From: Xanthomonas bromi
Lineage (GTDB): Bacteria > Pseudomonadota > Gammaproteobacteria > Xanthomonadales > Xanthomonadaceae
Length of the DNA: 64,000 bases
NCBI RefSeq assembly: GCF_900092025.1
Contig: NZ_FLTX01000032.1
Span: forward strand, 1 to 64,000
Direction: 5' to 3'
Shown here: in pieces, positions 36,398-46,588 of the stretch
Position numbering within the stretch: the stretch's first letter is position 1
Layout of the letters: every line of letters begins with the position of its first letter
The notes under the pieces: model-generated
The model's input: only the letters and a program-made list of their open reading frames with translations
What the model was told of the DNA's origin: nothing
The model's database searches: none
Position numbers and translations under genes: made by a program

Positions 36398-38707
36398 TTA
36401 CTGGCTTGTCGTGCTGGCGGCGACCTGCAGGCGTGCGACCTGGCCTAGCAGCGCCAGGCGGGCACGGGCGTATTCGGCGATGACCAGGGCGACCATGACC
36501 GAGGGACGTTCGATGGTGCCGGTGCGGGCGGCCAGTTCGATACGCCGTGCGGCATTGGACACCGCCTGCGCGCCGACGTTGGCGCTGGAGGATTTCAGGG
36601 TATGGGCGAGGTCGCGCAGCTGCATGCTGTCGCAGTTGGCTGCGGCCGCTTCCAATCGTTCGATGATGAGCGGGGCGTCTTCCAGGAACAGCTGCAAGAT
36701 GGTGATGGTGTCGGTGCCGGCCACGTCGTACAGCTCGTCGATGACGCCGTTGTCCAGGATGGGCAATGCGCGTGCCTGCGCGCCGGCGCTGGCGCTTTCG
36801 GGATCGTGGGTGGCCTGGCCGGCCGTGCTTGGGCCGGGCAGCAGCGCCTGACGCGGCAGCCAGCGTTGCAGGCAGGCATCGAGCTGTTCGCGCGCGACCG
36901 GCTTGGACAGATAGTCGTCCATGCCGGCGGCCAGGCAGCGTTCGCGATCGCCGGCCATGGCATTGGCGGTCATCGCCACGATCGGGATCGGACGGCCGCC
37001 GCTCTCGGTTTCCATCGCGCGCCAGCGCCGGGTGGCGGCGTAGCCGTCCAGCACCGGCATCTGGCAATCCATGAAGACCATGTCGTAGCGGGTGGATTCC
37101 ATGCGGCTCAGCGCCGCTTCGCCGTCGGTGGCGGTGTCGGCCTCGAAGCCGAGCACGGCCAGCAGTTTCTGCGCGACCAGCAGGTTCACCGGATTGTCTT
37201 CGACCAGCAGGATGCGCACGTCGCGTGCGTTGGCCATCGGTGGTGGCAACGACTCCGGGATCAGCGCCGAGGCCAGCGTGGCGGTGTGGACGGGCTTGGG
37301 ATCGGGCGGCAGCACCAGGGCGCGCAGGGTTTCGTCCGGGCTCAGACGCGGCACCAGGGTGGCGTGATCCTGCAGTTCTGCCGGCACCGGTTCTTCGCCG
37401 TACAGCCAGATCAGGCGGGGGCCGTTGGCGTCGTCCGGGCGGGCGAGCGCGCGGTGCACGGCGCGTGCGCTATAGCGCAGCGTGTCGTGGTCGGCGATGA
37501 CGCAGCGGAAGCCTTCGGTGTCGCTGCGGCGGCGCACGCGTTCGAGCGCTTCCTGGGTGGTTTCCATCAGCACGTGCGATACGCCCCAGCTGTCGAGCAG
37601 GCGCTTGAGGCGTTGCGACAGACGCGCATCGGAGCTGATGACCATCACGCGTGCGGCGTCGGCACCGGTGGCCTGCTGCAGGTCGCCGATCACCTTGAGC
37701 AGCGGAATTTCGAACCAGAACGTGGCGCCGCGCCCGGGTTCGGATTCCACCCCGATGCGGCCACCCATCAGATCGATGATGCGTTTGCAGATCGCCAGCC
37801 CCAGCCCGGTGCCCCCGTACAGGCGCGTGGTGGAGGCGTCGGCCTGAGCAAAGGAGCGAAACAGGCGCGCCTGCTGGTCCTGGGCAATGCCGATGCCGGT
37901 GTCGCGCACCTGGAAGCGCAGCAGATGCTGGGCGCGGGTTTCGCCCAGGCGACGCAGCTGGATGTCGACGCTGCCGCGCTCGGTGAACTTGATGGCGTTG
38001 CCGATCAGGTTACTCAGCACCTGGCGTAGGCGGATCGGGTCGCCGCGCACCAGCAGGCGCACCGACGGTTCGATATCCAGGCTCAGGCGCAACTGACGGC
38101 CTTCGGCAGTGCGCTGCAGTAACTGGACGACGCCGTCGAGCAGTTCGCGCAGGTTGAAGGTGGTGATTTCCAGTTCGAGCTTGTTGGCCTCGAGCTTGGA
38201 GTAATCGAGGATGTCGTCGACGATGCGCAGCAGCTGTAGCGAGCTGCCGGTGGCGGTCTGCAGCATGTCGCGCTGATCAAGGCTGAGCTGGCCGCTGGAG
38301 ATCAGTTCCAGCATCGGAATGATGCCGTTGAGCGGCGTGCGAATTTCGTGGCTCATGGTGGCCAGGAATTCGCCCTTGGCCAGGGTGGCGGCTTCGGCAG
38401 CCTGTTTGGCGCGCAACAATTCCTGTTCGAGTTCGCCGTGGCGCTGCAGGTCCTGCTGCAAGCGTTCGCGGGCCAGGTCGGCCTCTTCCAGGCGCTGCGC
38501 CAACGCGTGCTGCGCACGGGCGGCCCGGGAGGCCGCCGCCGCGGCGCAGATCCCGCACACCACTGCCAGCGCTGCCGACACCGCGGTGATCGTGCGCCAG
38601 GGGCCTTGCAGCGCAGACCATTGCAAGCCTGCGCCCAGCGCTGCCGCCAGAGCGGACAGCGTTGCGAGTGTGCTCCAGGCGCGAAAGCCTCCTGCCTGCG
38701 CTGTCAC
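36398..38707 (-). CDS. Hybrid sensor histidine kinase (HisKA-HATPase-REC-HPt)
   Basis: 769 residues. Two hydrophobic segments at about 10-60, a coiled coil, HisKA with His120 ([13 protein letters not shown]), HATPase ([34 protein letters not shown]), a REC-like region lacking the acidic motif (about 340-460), a canonical REC ([25 protein letters not shown]), and a C-terminal HPt with [14 protein letters not shown]. There is almost no periplasmic domain, so the signal is likely membrane or cytoplasmic. It starts one base after the stop of the REC/GGDEF/EAL gene, so the two form an operon. Confidence 0.92.
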   Translation of the reverse strand: MTAQAGGFRAWSTLATLSALAAALGAGLQWSALQGPWRTITAVSAALAVVCGICAAAAASRAARAQHALAQRLEEADLARERLQQDLQRHGELEQELLRAKQAAEAATLAKGEFLATMSHEIRTPLNGIIPMLELISSGQLSLDQRDMLQTATGSSLQLLRIVDDILDYSKLEANKLELEITTFNLRELLDGVVQLLQRTAEGRQLRLSLDIEPSVRLLVRGDPIRLRQVLSNLIGNAIKFTERGSVDIQLRRLGETRAQHLLRFQVRDTGIGIAQDQQARLFRSFAQADASTTRLYGGTGLGLAICKRIIDLMGGRIGVESEPGRGATFWFEIPLLKVIGDLQQATGADAARVMVISSDARLSQRLKRLLDSWGVSHVLMETTQEALERVRRRSDTEGFRCVIADHDTLRYSARAVHRALARPDDANGPRLIWLYGEEPVPAELQDHATLVPRLSPDETLRALVLPPDPKPVHTATLASALIPESLPPPMANARDVRILLVEDNPVNLLVAQKLLAVLGFEADTATDGEAALSRMESTRYDMVFMDCQMPVLDGYAATRRWRAMETESGGRPIPIVAMTANAMAGDRERCLAAGMDDYLSKPVAREQLDACLQRWLPRQALLPGPSTAGQATHDPESASAGAQARALPILDNGVIDELYDVAGTDTITILQLFLEDAPLIIERLEAAAANCDSMQLRDLAHTLKSSSANVGAQAVSNAARRIELAARTGTIERPSVMVALVIAEYARARLALLGQVARLQVAASTTSQ

Positions 38708-40675
38708 TCAGAGCACCGCGTTCGTGAAGTCGAAGTCCAGTTCCTTGCCGACGGTCTGCACCAGGTTGCCCTGGATGAAATCCACCCCGCTCATCCACAT
38801 CGCGGCCGCCGCCTGCGGATCTTCGATGCGTTGCCCGATGATCAGCAGCCCCCGCTGGTGGGCGACGTCGATCACGCCGCGCAATTCGTCGCGCACCGCC
38901 GCGTTGCCGTGGGCATCGGCGAAACGGTTGGCCATCCGCACGAAACTCAGGGGCAACTGGCTCAGCAGCGCGTTGGCTTCGTCGCCCGGCTCGAACTGGC
39001 TGAGGCAGAACTGCACGCCGGCCGGCATCAACCTGGTGCAGAACTGCTGCAAGGTCACGGCGTGGATCAGCGCATCGTCCAGGCGCAAATCCACGATCAA
39101 CGATTGTCCGGCCACGCCGCGTTCGACCAGCGCTTCGAGCAGCCAGTCGGCGAAGGCGTCGCGGGCCAGCGTGCGCGGCGATTGCGAGACGAACAGGCGC
39201 AGCGGTGGGCTGGCGTGTTGGTACAGATGCAGCAAGCCCAGCGCGTGGTCCATGACCTGCTGATCGAGATCGGCGATGCGTCCGGCCGCTTCGGCGGCAG
39301 GAATCACCTGGCCTGCCGAGAGCAGTGTGCCGTCGGCCTGGCGCAGCCGCAGCAGCACCTGGTATTGCGCGGTGTCGCCGCCGGCGACGGCCACGATCGG
39401 TTGATACGCCAGTTCCAGTTGGCCTTCGACCAGCCGCAGTTGTTCCTGCTGTTCGGCCTGGCTGGGCGCGAGGTAAGTCTGCACGCCGTCGCTGCGCAGG
39501 CGTGCCTGCAGCGCGGTGCGCTCGACTGCTTCCAGCGCGCTGCCGGTGTCGTTGAAGCCCAGGCCCAGCGCTGCCACGCCGATGGCGCAGCGCACGTGCA
39601 CGGATTCTTCTTCGCGCACCGGGAAGGCGTTGGCGGACAGCCGTTGGCGAATCTCCAGCGCCTGCTGTTCCAGGCCGGCTTCGGGCATGTCCATAGCCAG
39701 CATCAAAAAGCTGTTGTCGTTCAAGCGTGCCAGTGGATAGGGCTGGGCCGCACTGGCCAGGCGGTGCCCGGCCTGGGTCATCAACCGCTCGTAGGCGGCA
39801 TAGCCGTAGCGTTCGCGCAGGCCGAGCGCGCTGGCGATCTCGATGAAGAACAGCCCGCCGGACTGCTTGCGCTCCAGCGCTTCGGCGAGCAGGCCCATCA
39901 CGTGGCTGCGCGTGGGCAGGCCGGTTTCCGGATTGCTGCGCACGCTGACCTGTTCGCCGGTTTGCTGCAGCGCCTGTTGGCGTGCGCGACGGATGCGGTT
40001 GGAGACCGCGGCGATGAGATGGCGTGGGCGGATCGGCTTGGTGAGGAAGTCGTCGGCGCCGCTGTCGAGCACTTCGAACTGGCGCTCCGGGTCCGGATCG
40101 CCGGTGAGGAAGACGATCGGCAGCAACTGCTGACCGGGCTGCTGACGGATCAGCGTGGTCAGGCGGATGCCGTCCAGCTCGGGCATGTGCAGGTCCATCA
40201 GGATCAGATCCGGGTGATAGTCCTGGATCGCCTGCGGCACGCTGGCGGCGGTCATTTCGACCTGTGCATGCATGCCGGCGCCGTGCAGCACGCTCTGCGC
40301 GAACAAGGCCTGCGAGCGGTCGTCTTCGACGATGAGCACGCGATACGGCGCATCGGCCGCGACGTTGTCGTCGCCGTCGCGCGGCGCAGCGGTGGATGTC
40401 GGCAACCCGGTGGGCGCCGATGCCGATGCGTTAGACGCGCTGCCGATGGCGGTGACCGGGCGCGGTGGCGCAGCGGGCGTCGGGCTGGGCGCGGCTGTCC
40501 TGGCAGGGGCAGGAATGATCGCCGCGCTCACCGGCGCAGTGTCGTCGGATGCCGCGGCAGCCTCATCGGCCCAACGGCGCCAGTGATCGGCCGGCGGGGT
40601 CTCGGCGCGCAGTGGACGATGACGCGTGGCGGTGTGGTCACGCGTGGTGGAAAGAACCGGATCTCGGGCGGCCAT
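38708..40675 (-). CDS. Response regulator with REC and degenerate GGDEF-EAL domains
   Basis: 655 residues. Ala/Pro/Thr-rich N-terminal 105 residues, then REC (YRVLIVEDDRSQ; PDLILMDLHMPELDG; GADDFLTKPIRP), a GGDEF-like region starting NPETGLPTRSHVMGLL with no GGDEF motif (ARLNDNSFLML at its place), and an EAL-like domain (LELAYQPIVAV) where EAL is replaced by QVL and other catalytic acids are missing. It is probably not an enzyme but a c-di-GMP or protein-binding effector, in the manner of FimX/Filp. Operon with the hybrid kinase directly downstream. Confidence 0.88.
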   Translation of the reverse strand: MAARDPVLSTTRDHTATRHRPLRAETPPADHWRRWADEAAAASDDTAPVSAAIIPAPARTAAPSPTPAAPPRPVTAIGSASNASASAPTGLPTSTAAPRDGDDNVAADAPYRVLIVEDDRSQALFAQSVLHGAGMHAQVEMTAASVPQAIQDYHPDLILMDLHMPELDGIRLTTLIRQQPGQQLLPIVFLTGDPDPERQFEVLDSGADDFLTKPIRPRHLIAAVSNRIRRARQQALQQTGEQVSVRSNPETGLPTRSHVMGLLAEALERKQSGGLFFIEIASALGLRERYGYAAYERLMTQAGHRLASAAQPYPLARLNDNSFLMLAMDMPEAGLEQQALEIRQRLSANAFPVREEESVHVRCAIGVAALGLGFNDTGSALEAVERTALQARLRSDGVQTYLAPSQAEQQEQLRLVEGQLELAYQPIVAVAGGDTAQYQVLLRLRQADGTLLSAGQVIPAAEAAGRIADLDQQVMDHALGLLHLYQHASPPLRLFVSQSPRTLARDAFADWLLEALVERGVAGQSLIVDLRLDDALIHAVTLQQFCTRLMPAGVQFCLSQFEPGDEANALLSQLPLSFVRMANRFADAHGNAAVRDELRGVIDVAHQRGLLIIGQRIEDPQAAAAMWMSGVDFIQGNLVQTVGKELDFDFTNAVL

Positions 40676-40713
40676 TGATACTCCCTGCAGTCGCTATGAT
40701 TATGCGATGAACT

Positions 40714-41340
40714 TCACGGTAATCGCGAGCTGCGTGCAGCCGGCGTCGCGGTAGAGCGCATCGGCGCGACCAGTCGGCGCATGCCCCGCCACAGCAATCG
40801 CCAGACCCACCACACCACCAGCGCCGTCAGCAGGCTCGAGCCCACCGCAACACTCAGTGCCAGGAATGGATGCGCCAGCGCCAGGGCCAACGCCGTGGTG
40901 GTGACGGTGTCTTCGGCCAGCGAGGCGACCCAGTTGCTGGCCGGTTCGGGTGAGGTGTTGAGCAACGCGCGGGTGCCTGCCTTGAGCGTGTGGCTGGTCA
41001 GCGCCACGCCAGCGCCGGTCGCCAGGGCGCTCGCCCCCAAATTGCCGTCGGGCGAGAGCGTCGCCGCAGCCAGGAAGGCGCCGGCCGGCACGCGTGCCAG
41101 TGTCTGCACAAGATCCCAGCCCGAATCCACGCCGGGGATCTTGTCGGCGAAGAATTCGGCCACTGCCAGCGCGCCGGAGGTGCCCAGGACCCACCACGAC
41201 TGCGCTGGATGCAGGGCCGGCGGCAAGTCGATCCAGCCCAGCAGGCCGGCCAGGCCGACCCCGAACACGGTGAGATAGGCCCGGATGCCGGCCAGCCAGG
41301 CCAGCAGGATGCCGATCACGAACAGATGCGTTTCGCTCAT
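40714..41340 (-). CDS. DUF4126 family membrane protein
   Basis: 208 residues from MSETHLFVIGILLAWLAGIR; about four or five membrane helices, with family segments GIRAYLTVFGVGLAGLLGWI and FFADKIPGVDSGWDLVQTLA. Function unknown. The much longer upstream frame (to 42735) is antisense to the next two genes and rejected. 38 bp from the response regulator gene. Confidence 0.85.
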   Translation of the reverse strand: MSETHLFVIGILLAWLAGIRAYLTVFGVGLAGLLGWIDLPPALHPAQSWWVLGTSGALAVAEFFADKIPGVDSGWDLVQTLARVPAGAFLAAATLSPDGNLGASALATGAGVALTSHTLKAGTRALLNTSPEPASNWVASLAEDTVTTTALALALAHPFLALSVAVGSSLLTALVVWWVWRLLWRGMRRLVAPMRSTATPAARSSRLP

Positions 41341-41463
41341 GGCGTGGTTTCCTGCAAACAATTGCGGAACTATCGGATAACCGCCGGTCCAGCGCCAGCG
41401 CGACGAGTGTCGGGGCTCTGGCACACTACGCCGCCCCTGATTGCGCCGGCCCGTCCGGAACCG

Positions 41464-42207
41464 ATGCCCATGAGACCAGCCGCACGCGTGCAGATCGTCC
41501 AACGGGAGTCCGGCGGCGTCCGCTCCGGTGGCCGCTGGCTGTGGTTGGTGGTCGCCATCGTGTGGCTGACCTCCCTGGGCGGGGTGTGGTGGATGGCCTC
41601 GCGCACGGCTGCTCCGCGCCTGGCGGAGGCCGAGGCTGCGCTGCAGCAGGCGCAGCGTCGCCAAGCCCAGCAGCGTTGGCAGATCGAGCAATTGCAACAG
41701 CGTCAGGTCAATCTGGCGATGTCGGACAAGATCAGTCGCGCGGCCAATACCGAAGTGCAGGCCTCGCTGGCCGAGCGCGACGAGCAGATCGCCGCGCTGC
41801 GCGCCGACGTGGCCTTCTACGAGCGGCTGGTGGGCTCCACCGCGCAGCGCAAGGGGCTGAATGCGCATTCGGTGCAGTTCACTGCCGAGGCCGGTGGTAC
41901 CTGGAATTACAGCGTGGTGCTCACCCAGAACCTCAATCGCGGCGCGATCAGCCAGGGCCAGCTGCGCTTTGCGGTGGAAGGGGTGCGCGCCGGCAAGCTG
42001 GTCACGGTGAGCTGGAACGAACTCCACCAGAAGCCCGATGCCGCCGGCCAGCCGTATTCGTTCCGCTATTTCCAGCAGCTGGACGGTAGCGTGATCCTGC
42101 CGAAGGATTTCACCCCGCAACGTGTCAAAATCTCCCTGAGCGGCGATGGGGCGCCGGTCAATCAGACATTCGATTGGAAAGTCGCCGGCAATGGCGCGGG
42201 GGAGTAG
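41464..42207 (+). CDS. Membrane-anchored coiled-coil protein (DUF6776-like)
   Basis: 247 residues from the ATG at 41464 (a second is 6 nt later). One transmembrane helix (WLWLVVAIVWLTSLGGVWWM), then a coiled coil rich in Gln (about 55-120), then a beta-rich C-terminal domain (FTAEAGGTWNYSVVLTQNLN to VKISLSG). It lies 3 bp before the bactofilin gene, so it may anchor or position the bactofilin, an inference from operon structure only. Confidence 0.82.
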   Translation: MPMRPAARVQIVQRESGGVRSGGRWLWLVVAIVWLTSLGGVWWMASRTAAPRLAEAEAALQQAQRRQAQQRWQIEQLQQRQVNLAMSDKISRAANTEVQASLAERDEQIAALRADVAFYERLVGSTAQRKGLNAHSVQFTAEAGGTWNYSVVLTQNLNRGAISQGQLRFAVEGVRAGKLVTVSWNELHQKPDAAGQPYSFRYFQQLDGSVILPKDFTPQRVKISLSGDGAPVNQTFDWKVAGNGAGE

Positions 42208-42210
42208 CTC

Positions 42211-42660
42211 ATGTTCGGAAACAAGTCCAGCCGTGGTGGGCAGACCGTGGTCGATACCTTGATCGGACCGCAGGTGGTCATTCGCGGCGACCTGATGTTC
42301 AGCGGCGGCCTCTATGTGGAAGGCCGCATCCTGGGCAAGGTGATTGCCGAAGAAGGCACCAGCGCCACCTTGACGGTGGCCGAGCAGGGCAGCATCGAAG
42401 GCGAAGTGCGCGCCCCGGTGGTCATCATCAACGGCCAGCTGACCGGCGATGTGCATGCCGCCGAGCGGGTCGAACTGGCCGCCAATGCGCGCGTGCAGGG
42501 CAACGTGCATTACCAGGTGGTGGAAATGAGCGCCGGCGCGCAGCTCACCGGGCGGCTGATCCACGCCGCTAGCGCAGGCGCAACCACGGCGCTGCCGGCG
42601 CCGGAAGCCAGCCGTGCCGAGCCGGTCGATGCGCTGCAGGCTGAAACGGCCGACGCCTGA
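42211..42660 (+). CDS. Bactofilin (polymer-forming cytoskeletal protein)
   Basis: 149 residues. Central right-handed beta-helix repeat (DTLIGPQVVIRGDLMFSGGL; VEGRILGKVIAEEGTSATLT) flanked by flexible ends, typical of bactofilins. They self-assemble without nucleotide and affect cell shape, motility or envelope placement. Immediately after the coiled-coil membrane protein; erpA follows after 84 bp. Confidence 0.93.
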   Translation: MFGNKSSRGGQTVVDTLIGPQVVIRGDLMFSGGLYVEGRILGKVIAEEGTSATLTVAEQGSIEGEVRAPVVIINGQLTGDVHAAERVELAANARVQGNVHYQVVEMSAGAQLTGRLIHAASAGATTALPAPEASRAEPVDALQAETADA

Positions 42661-42744
42661 GTGCGGCGTGCGCGGTGAACGCCGCGGTAGCCGATGCGGT
42701 GGACGTGGCTTGAAGTGGGGCCGTCTGGCCCCCATGCTGACGGC

Positions 42745-43131
42745 ATGAGCACGCTCGTTTCGCTTCCTACCGCCGCCCCGGCACCGGACTATCAGTCCAT
42801 CGACCGGCCACTGAACTTTTCCGTGGCCGCCGCCGCCAAGGTGCGCGAGCTGATCCAGGAAGAAGGCAATGCCGACCTTGCGTTACGCGTGTACATCCAG
42901 GGTGGCGGGTGTTCCGGCTTCCAGTACGGCTTCGAGTTCGACGAGAACCGCGCCGAGGACGACCTGGCCGTGGCCACCGATGGCGTGACGCTGTTGGTCG
43001 ATCCACTGAGCCTGCAATACCTGATGGGCGCCGAGGTGGATTACACCGAAAGCCTGACCGGCGCGCAGTTCGTGATCCGCAATCCCAATGCAAAGACCAC
43101 GTGCGGGTGCGGGAGCAGCTTCAGCGTTTGA
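42745..43131 (+). CDS. erpA: Iron-sulfur cluster insertion protein ErpA
   Basis: 128 residues from [13 protein letters not shown]-type carrier with conserved Cys56 ([13 protein letters not shown]), Cys120 and Cys122 (TTCGCGSSF). Delivers [4Fe-4S]/[2Fe-2S] clusters to apoproteins. The start at 42745 gives family alignment at the core; the upstream ATG at 42694 adds unrelated residues. Confidence 0.94.
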   Translation: MSTLVSLPTAAPAPDYQSIDRPLNFSVAAAAKVRELIQEEGNADLALRVYIQGGGCSGFQYGFEFDENRAEDDLAVATDGVTLLVDPLSLQYLMGAEVDYTESLTGAQFVIRNPNAKTTCGCGSSFSV

Positions 43132-44047
43132 GTGCGTGTGGGTATGCGGGGATTGCCGGCGTGTAGCGTGTGCTCCGGCGTGGTGCCTGGCGTGATGAAG
43201 ATTTGACTCCGCGCGCGCGCTTCATCCATGGGCGCGCTGCCAGGTGCTGATCGGCTGGCGATGAGGTGGGGTACGTTGTCAGACACCGTGACTAGTCTGC
43301 GATGTGGTGTGTCGCTTGTTTCGCTGCGCGCGCTGTGATGTGCGTGGTGCATCGTTTGGTTCGCCGCGGCAGCTGGTCGGGCGATTGCCGCCTGCTATCA
43401 CGTAGGCAGCCGATGCGGCCTTCGCATCGCGCAAGTAGCCGATACAGATCGGACCTGCGTCTGGGTGCTCCCGCGATAGGTAATGACTGCGGCAATCCTT
43501 CACTTCGACGACACGCGCGCGCCATGTAAAGGTGCGCGGGCAGCGCTGCCTGCGCGCAGTTTGAGGAAGATGGCCCGCGTCCGCGCGCAGCGCAGTGGTC
43601 ACCTTCCACATGAAGGCAGGAAGGTAGGGCGTCGCTGCCGATCGATCACCCGATGTGCGTCCGATTGGTTGGTGTTCGCGCGCCGCGCGGGCCATGGGCG
43701 CTTGCACTTCACGCGCCGCTAATATCTGCGCGTTTCACGTTTCGCGGCGCGCGCACCGGCTTCGTGCGTGCGTGATGGTGCGTAGATCGAGATGACCATA
43801 CTGCGTGCGTGCTCACCATTGGCGCCACGATATGCGCGTTGTCTCAATCCACGCATTGCCGCTTGTCCCTGCTGATGCAACTCGGTCAGCGCGACACCGT
43901 GCGTGCCGCACCTAGCCTGGATCCGCTGCGGTGGTGCACTCACCGCTCCTCTCCTCCCACATGCCGATCAGGCAACCGATGCCGACCACGCGTTGGGTGA
44001 TTCCTTCCTTCCTGCCTGTCCCATCCATCCACAAGAGAGCATCTCCC
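43132..44047. other. Intergenic region upstream of lipA
   Basis: 916 bp, GC-rich, with only overlapping short ORFs. TTCGC half-sites occur but none pair at N15, so no PIP box is seen for lipA. No gene is supported. Confidence 0.5.
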
Positions 44048-45310
44048 ATGTTGCAGATCAATTCACGATCCGCGTTTGGCCTGGCGGCCATGTTGGGCAT
44101 CGCCAGCACAGTGCTTGCGCCCAGCGCACAGGCTGCGCCCGCACGCGGCACCTTGCTCAGCAGCAGTGTCATGACCAGCTATACCCGAGATGCGATTGGC
44201 GCCTTGCTGGCCTCCGAGTCGCAGCCCGAGCAGCCCAAATGCAACGTCCGCGTGGCCGAATTCACCTATGCAACCATCGGTGTCCAGGGCGAACCGGCCA
44301 CCGCCTCTGGCGTGCTGCTGATTCCGGGAGGCGAGCTTTGCACCGGCCCGTATCCATTGCTGGGCTGGGGGCGTGGGACGGAAACGGTTCGCGCCGATGA
44401 GCAGGCCAAGGACATCCGTGATGCCAAGGGGGACGACCCGCTGGTGACGCGGCTTGCCAGCCAGGGGTATGTCGTCGTCAGCAGCGATTATCTGGGTCTT
44501 GGTAAATCCAATTACGGCTATCACCCCTACCTGCACAGCGCATCCGAGGCGAGTGCGACCATCGATGCGATGCGCGCGGCGCGCAGCGTGTTGCGGCGTT
44601 TGAATACCCCGCTGTCCGGCAAGGTCATGTTGTCGGGTTATTCGCAGGGCGGTCACACTGCGGCGGCCACCCAGCGTGAGATAGAGGCGCATTTGTCCAA
44701 GGAATTCCATCTGGTGGCCAGCGCGCCGATCTCCGGCCCGTACGCGCTAGAGCAAACATTCGTGGACAGCTGGGGCGGCAGCAATGCAGTAGGCGAAAAC
44801 ACCTTCGGCATCGTTCTGGGTAGCTATGCCATCGTCGCGATGCAGCACACGTACCACAACATCTATCTGGATCCCGCACAGGTGTTCCAGGATCCTTGGG
44901 CTCCCAAGGTGGAGCCATTGTTCCCAGGCAAGCAGGGCCTGGTCGATCTGGTGCTAGGGGATACCCTGCCAGGCATCGATAAACTCAAGGCGTATTTCCA
45001 GCCCGGCTTCTACCGCGACTTTGCCAGCAACCGGGCCAACCCGTTCCGCCAGGATCTGGCACGCAACGATGTGCTGGCGTGGGCGCCACAGACGCCAACC
45101 TTGCTGTGCGGTTCGTCCAACGATGCCACCGTTCCGCTGAAGAATGCGCAGACCGCCATCGCCAGCTTCAAGCGGCAGGGCAGCAATCAGGTGTCGCTGG
45201 TGGATATCGGCACGGGCAACCCCGACGACAACTCGGCGTTAGCCCATTTGGCGACCAAAGAACCGTGCATCGTGGCGGTGCGGAATCAGCTGCTGGACAA
45301 GCAGCGCTGA
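44048..45310 (+). CDS. lipA: Secreted lipase/esterase LipA (LesA type)
   Basis: 420 residues from MLQINSRSAFGLAAM; Sec signal peptide ending TVLAPSAQA. Alpha/beta hydrolase with nucleophile elbow GYSQGG (Ser199), later Asp in CGSSNDATVPL and a C-terminal His in SALAHLA. Matches the Xanthomonas LipA/LesA virulence esterase, a type II secretion substrate that attacks plant surface or cell-wall esters and triggers plant defence. The frame opens earlier (43931) but only 44048 starts with a signal peptide. Confidence 0.88.
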   Translation: MLQINSRSAFGLAAMLGIASTVLAPSAQAAPARGTLLSSSVMTSYTRDAIGALLASESQPEQPKCNVRVAEFTYATIGVQGEPATASGVLLIPGGELCTGPYPLLGWGRGTETVRADEQAKDIRDAKGDDPLVTRLASQGYVVVSSDYLGLGKSNYGYHPYLHSASEASATIDAMRAARSVLRRLNTPLSGKVMLSGYSQGGHTAAATQREIEAHLSKEFHLVASAPISGPYALEQTFVDSWGGSNAVGENTFGIVLGSYAIVAMQHTYHNIYLDPAQVFQDPWAPKVEPLFPGKQGLVDLVLGDTLPGIDKLKAYFQPGFYRDFASNRANPFRQDLARNDVLAWAPQTPTLLCGSSNDATVPLKNAQTAIASFKRQGSNQVSLVDIGTGNPDDNSALAHLATKEPCIVAVRNQLLDKQR

Positions 45311-45342
45311 CGTAACGGTCGTTGTCTGACGCTGTTGAAGCT

Positions 45343-45380
45343 GCTGCAGGTCCGGGCGTATCCAAGCCCGGACCTGCAGC
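45343..45380 (+). terminator. 15-bp perfect stem-loop after lipA
   Basis: GCTGCAGGTCCGGGC and its exact complement around GTATCCAA, 33 bp past the lipA stop. As after clp, no T-tract follows. Confidence 0.55.
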
Positions 45381-45621
45381 GTTCGTGACTGCCACTGGTG
45401 CAGTAGTACATTTGCCCACCACCACCGGCTAACGTGGGTGTCCTGTCCTTGGGGCGCCCGCGTGCTGGCCTGTGATCGGACCGCGTGCGGCCGGTCGTGA
45501 ACCACAGAACAAGCCATTGCCGGCGCGAGTGGTGTCCGCGTCTGAACACGCACCGCAGGCGCGCTCGGTGCGATGCGCGCGATGGTTGCAGGCGCTGCCG
45601 ATTATCGGCAGGCTGGCGCCG

Positions 45622-46512
45622 ATGTCAGAGTCTCTTTTTTCAGCTTCCGGTTTTGCCTTCACCCACGTGCCGCTCGATCGCAGCGATGTGCTGCGTGACG
45701 ATCCCGACGCCCTGGCGCGCCTTTGGCCGCATGGCCGCGTGCTGTTGCTCGATGCCAAGGGCGCGGCACTGGCCGATGCCGATGGACAGCCGCTGTTAAT
45801 GGATGGCGCGGCGCTGGCCGACGGGCCGGAGGCGGCGATCTTCCTGGGGCTGCGCGATGCGGTCGGCTGGTTTTGTATGGCGGCCGACACCGCCGCGGTG
45901 CAGGCGCCGCAGCGGATCGATCTGCGCCAGGCCGCTGCCGATTGGCCTGCCGACGTCGCCACCGCCTTCTCCTATGCGCGTGCGATGCTGCACTGGCAAT
46001 CGCGCACGCGCTTTTGCGGCGTCTGCGGCGGTGCGATCGCGTTCCGGCGTGCCGGCTTCATCGCGCACTGCACGCAGTGCCAGACCGAGCATTACCCGCG
46101 CGTGGATCCGGCGATTATCGTTGCGGTCAGCGATGGCGCGCGCCTGCTGCTCGGCCGTCAGGCCAGTTGGGCGCCAGGACGTTATTCGGTGATTGCCGGG
46201 TTCGTCGAACCGGGCGAATCGTTGGAGCAGACCGTGGCGCGCGAGGTGTTCGAGGAAACCCGCGTGCATGTGCAGGACTGCCGCTATCTGGGCGCGCAGC
46301 CGTGGCCGTTCCCGGGCGCGCTGATGCTGGGCTTCACCGCGCGTGCCGCAGCGACCGAGCTGCCACAGGTCACCGGCGAGCTGGAAGACGCGCGCTGGGT
46401 CAGTCATGGCGAGGTCACGGCTGCGCTGGTCGGCGAGGGCGACATCGGCTTGCCGCCGCGTATCTCGATTGCGCGTGCGTTGATCGAGCACTGGCATCGT
46501 ACGCATGCTTGA
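45622..46512 (+). CDS. nudC: NAD(+) diphosphatase / NAD-cap decapping enzyme
   Basis: 296 residues from MSESLFSASGFAFTHVP. Zinc ribbon Cys CGVCGG and CTQCQ, followed by the NudC signature EHYPRVDPAIIVAV and a Nudix box GFVEPGESLEQTVAREVFEE-T. Cleaves NADH/NAD and removes NAD caps from RNA. The upstream in-frame extension to 45472 is not supported. Confidence 0.94.
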   Translation: MSESLFSASGFAFTHVPLDRSDVLRDDPDALARLWPHGRVLLLDAKGAALADADGQPLLMDGAALADGPEAAIFLGLRDAVGWFCMAADTAAVQAPQRIDLRQAAADWPADVATAFSYARAMLHWQSRTRFCGVCGGAIAFRRAGFIAHCTQCQTEHYPRVDPAIIVAVSDGARLLLGRQASWAPGRYSVIAGFVEPGESLEQTVAREVFEETRVHVQDCRYLGAQPWPFPGALMLGFTARAAATELPQVTGELEDARWVSHGEVTAALVGEGDIGLPPRISIARALIEHWHRTHA

Positions 46513-46588
46513 GCCTGGCCAGCGGCTTTTGCAGTGTTGCAGCGGCGCTTGCGTCCGCTCGGCTAGACTCGGCTGAGGAGGTCCGCCC

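Noticed and set aside
38348..40678. 776-residue plus-strand ORF
   Set aside because: Antisense to the REC/GGDEF/EAL gene, with Gln/His/Ala/Gly-rich shadow composition and no domain.
40714..42735. 673-residue minus-strand ORF
   Set aside because: Only the last 208 residues (from 41340) look like a real membrane protein; the rest is antisense to the coiled-coil and bactofilin genes.
43132..44047. PIP box for lipA
   Set aside because: Several TTCGC half-sites exist, but none are paired with a 15-nt spacer upstream of lipA.
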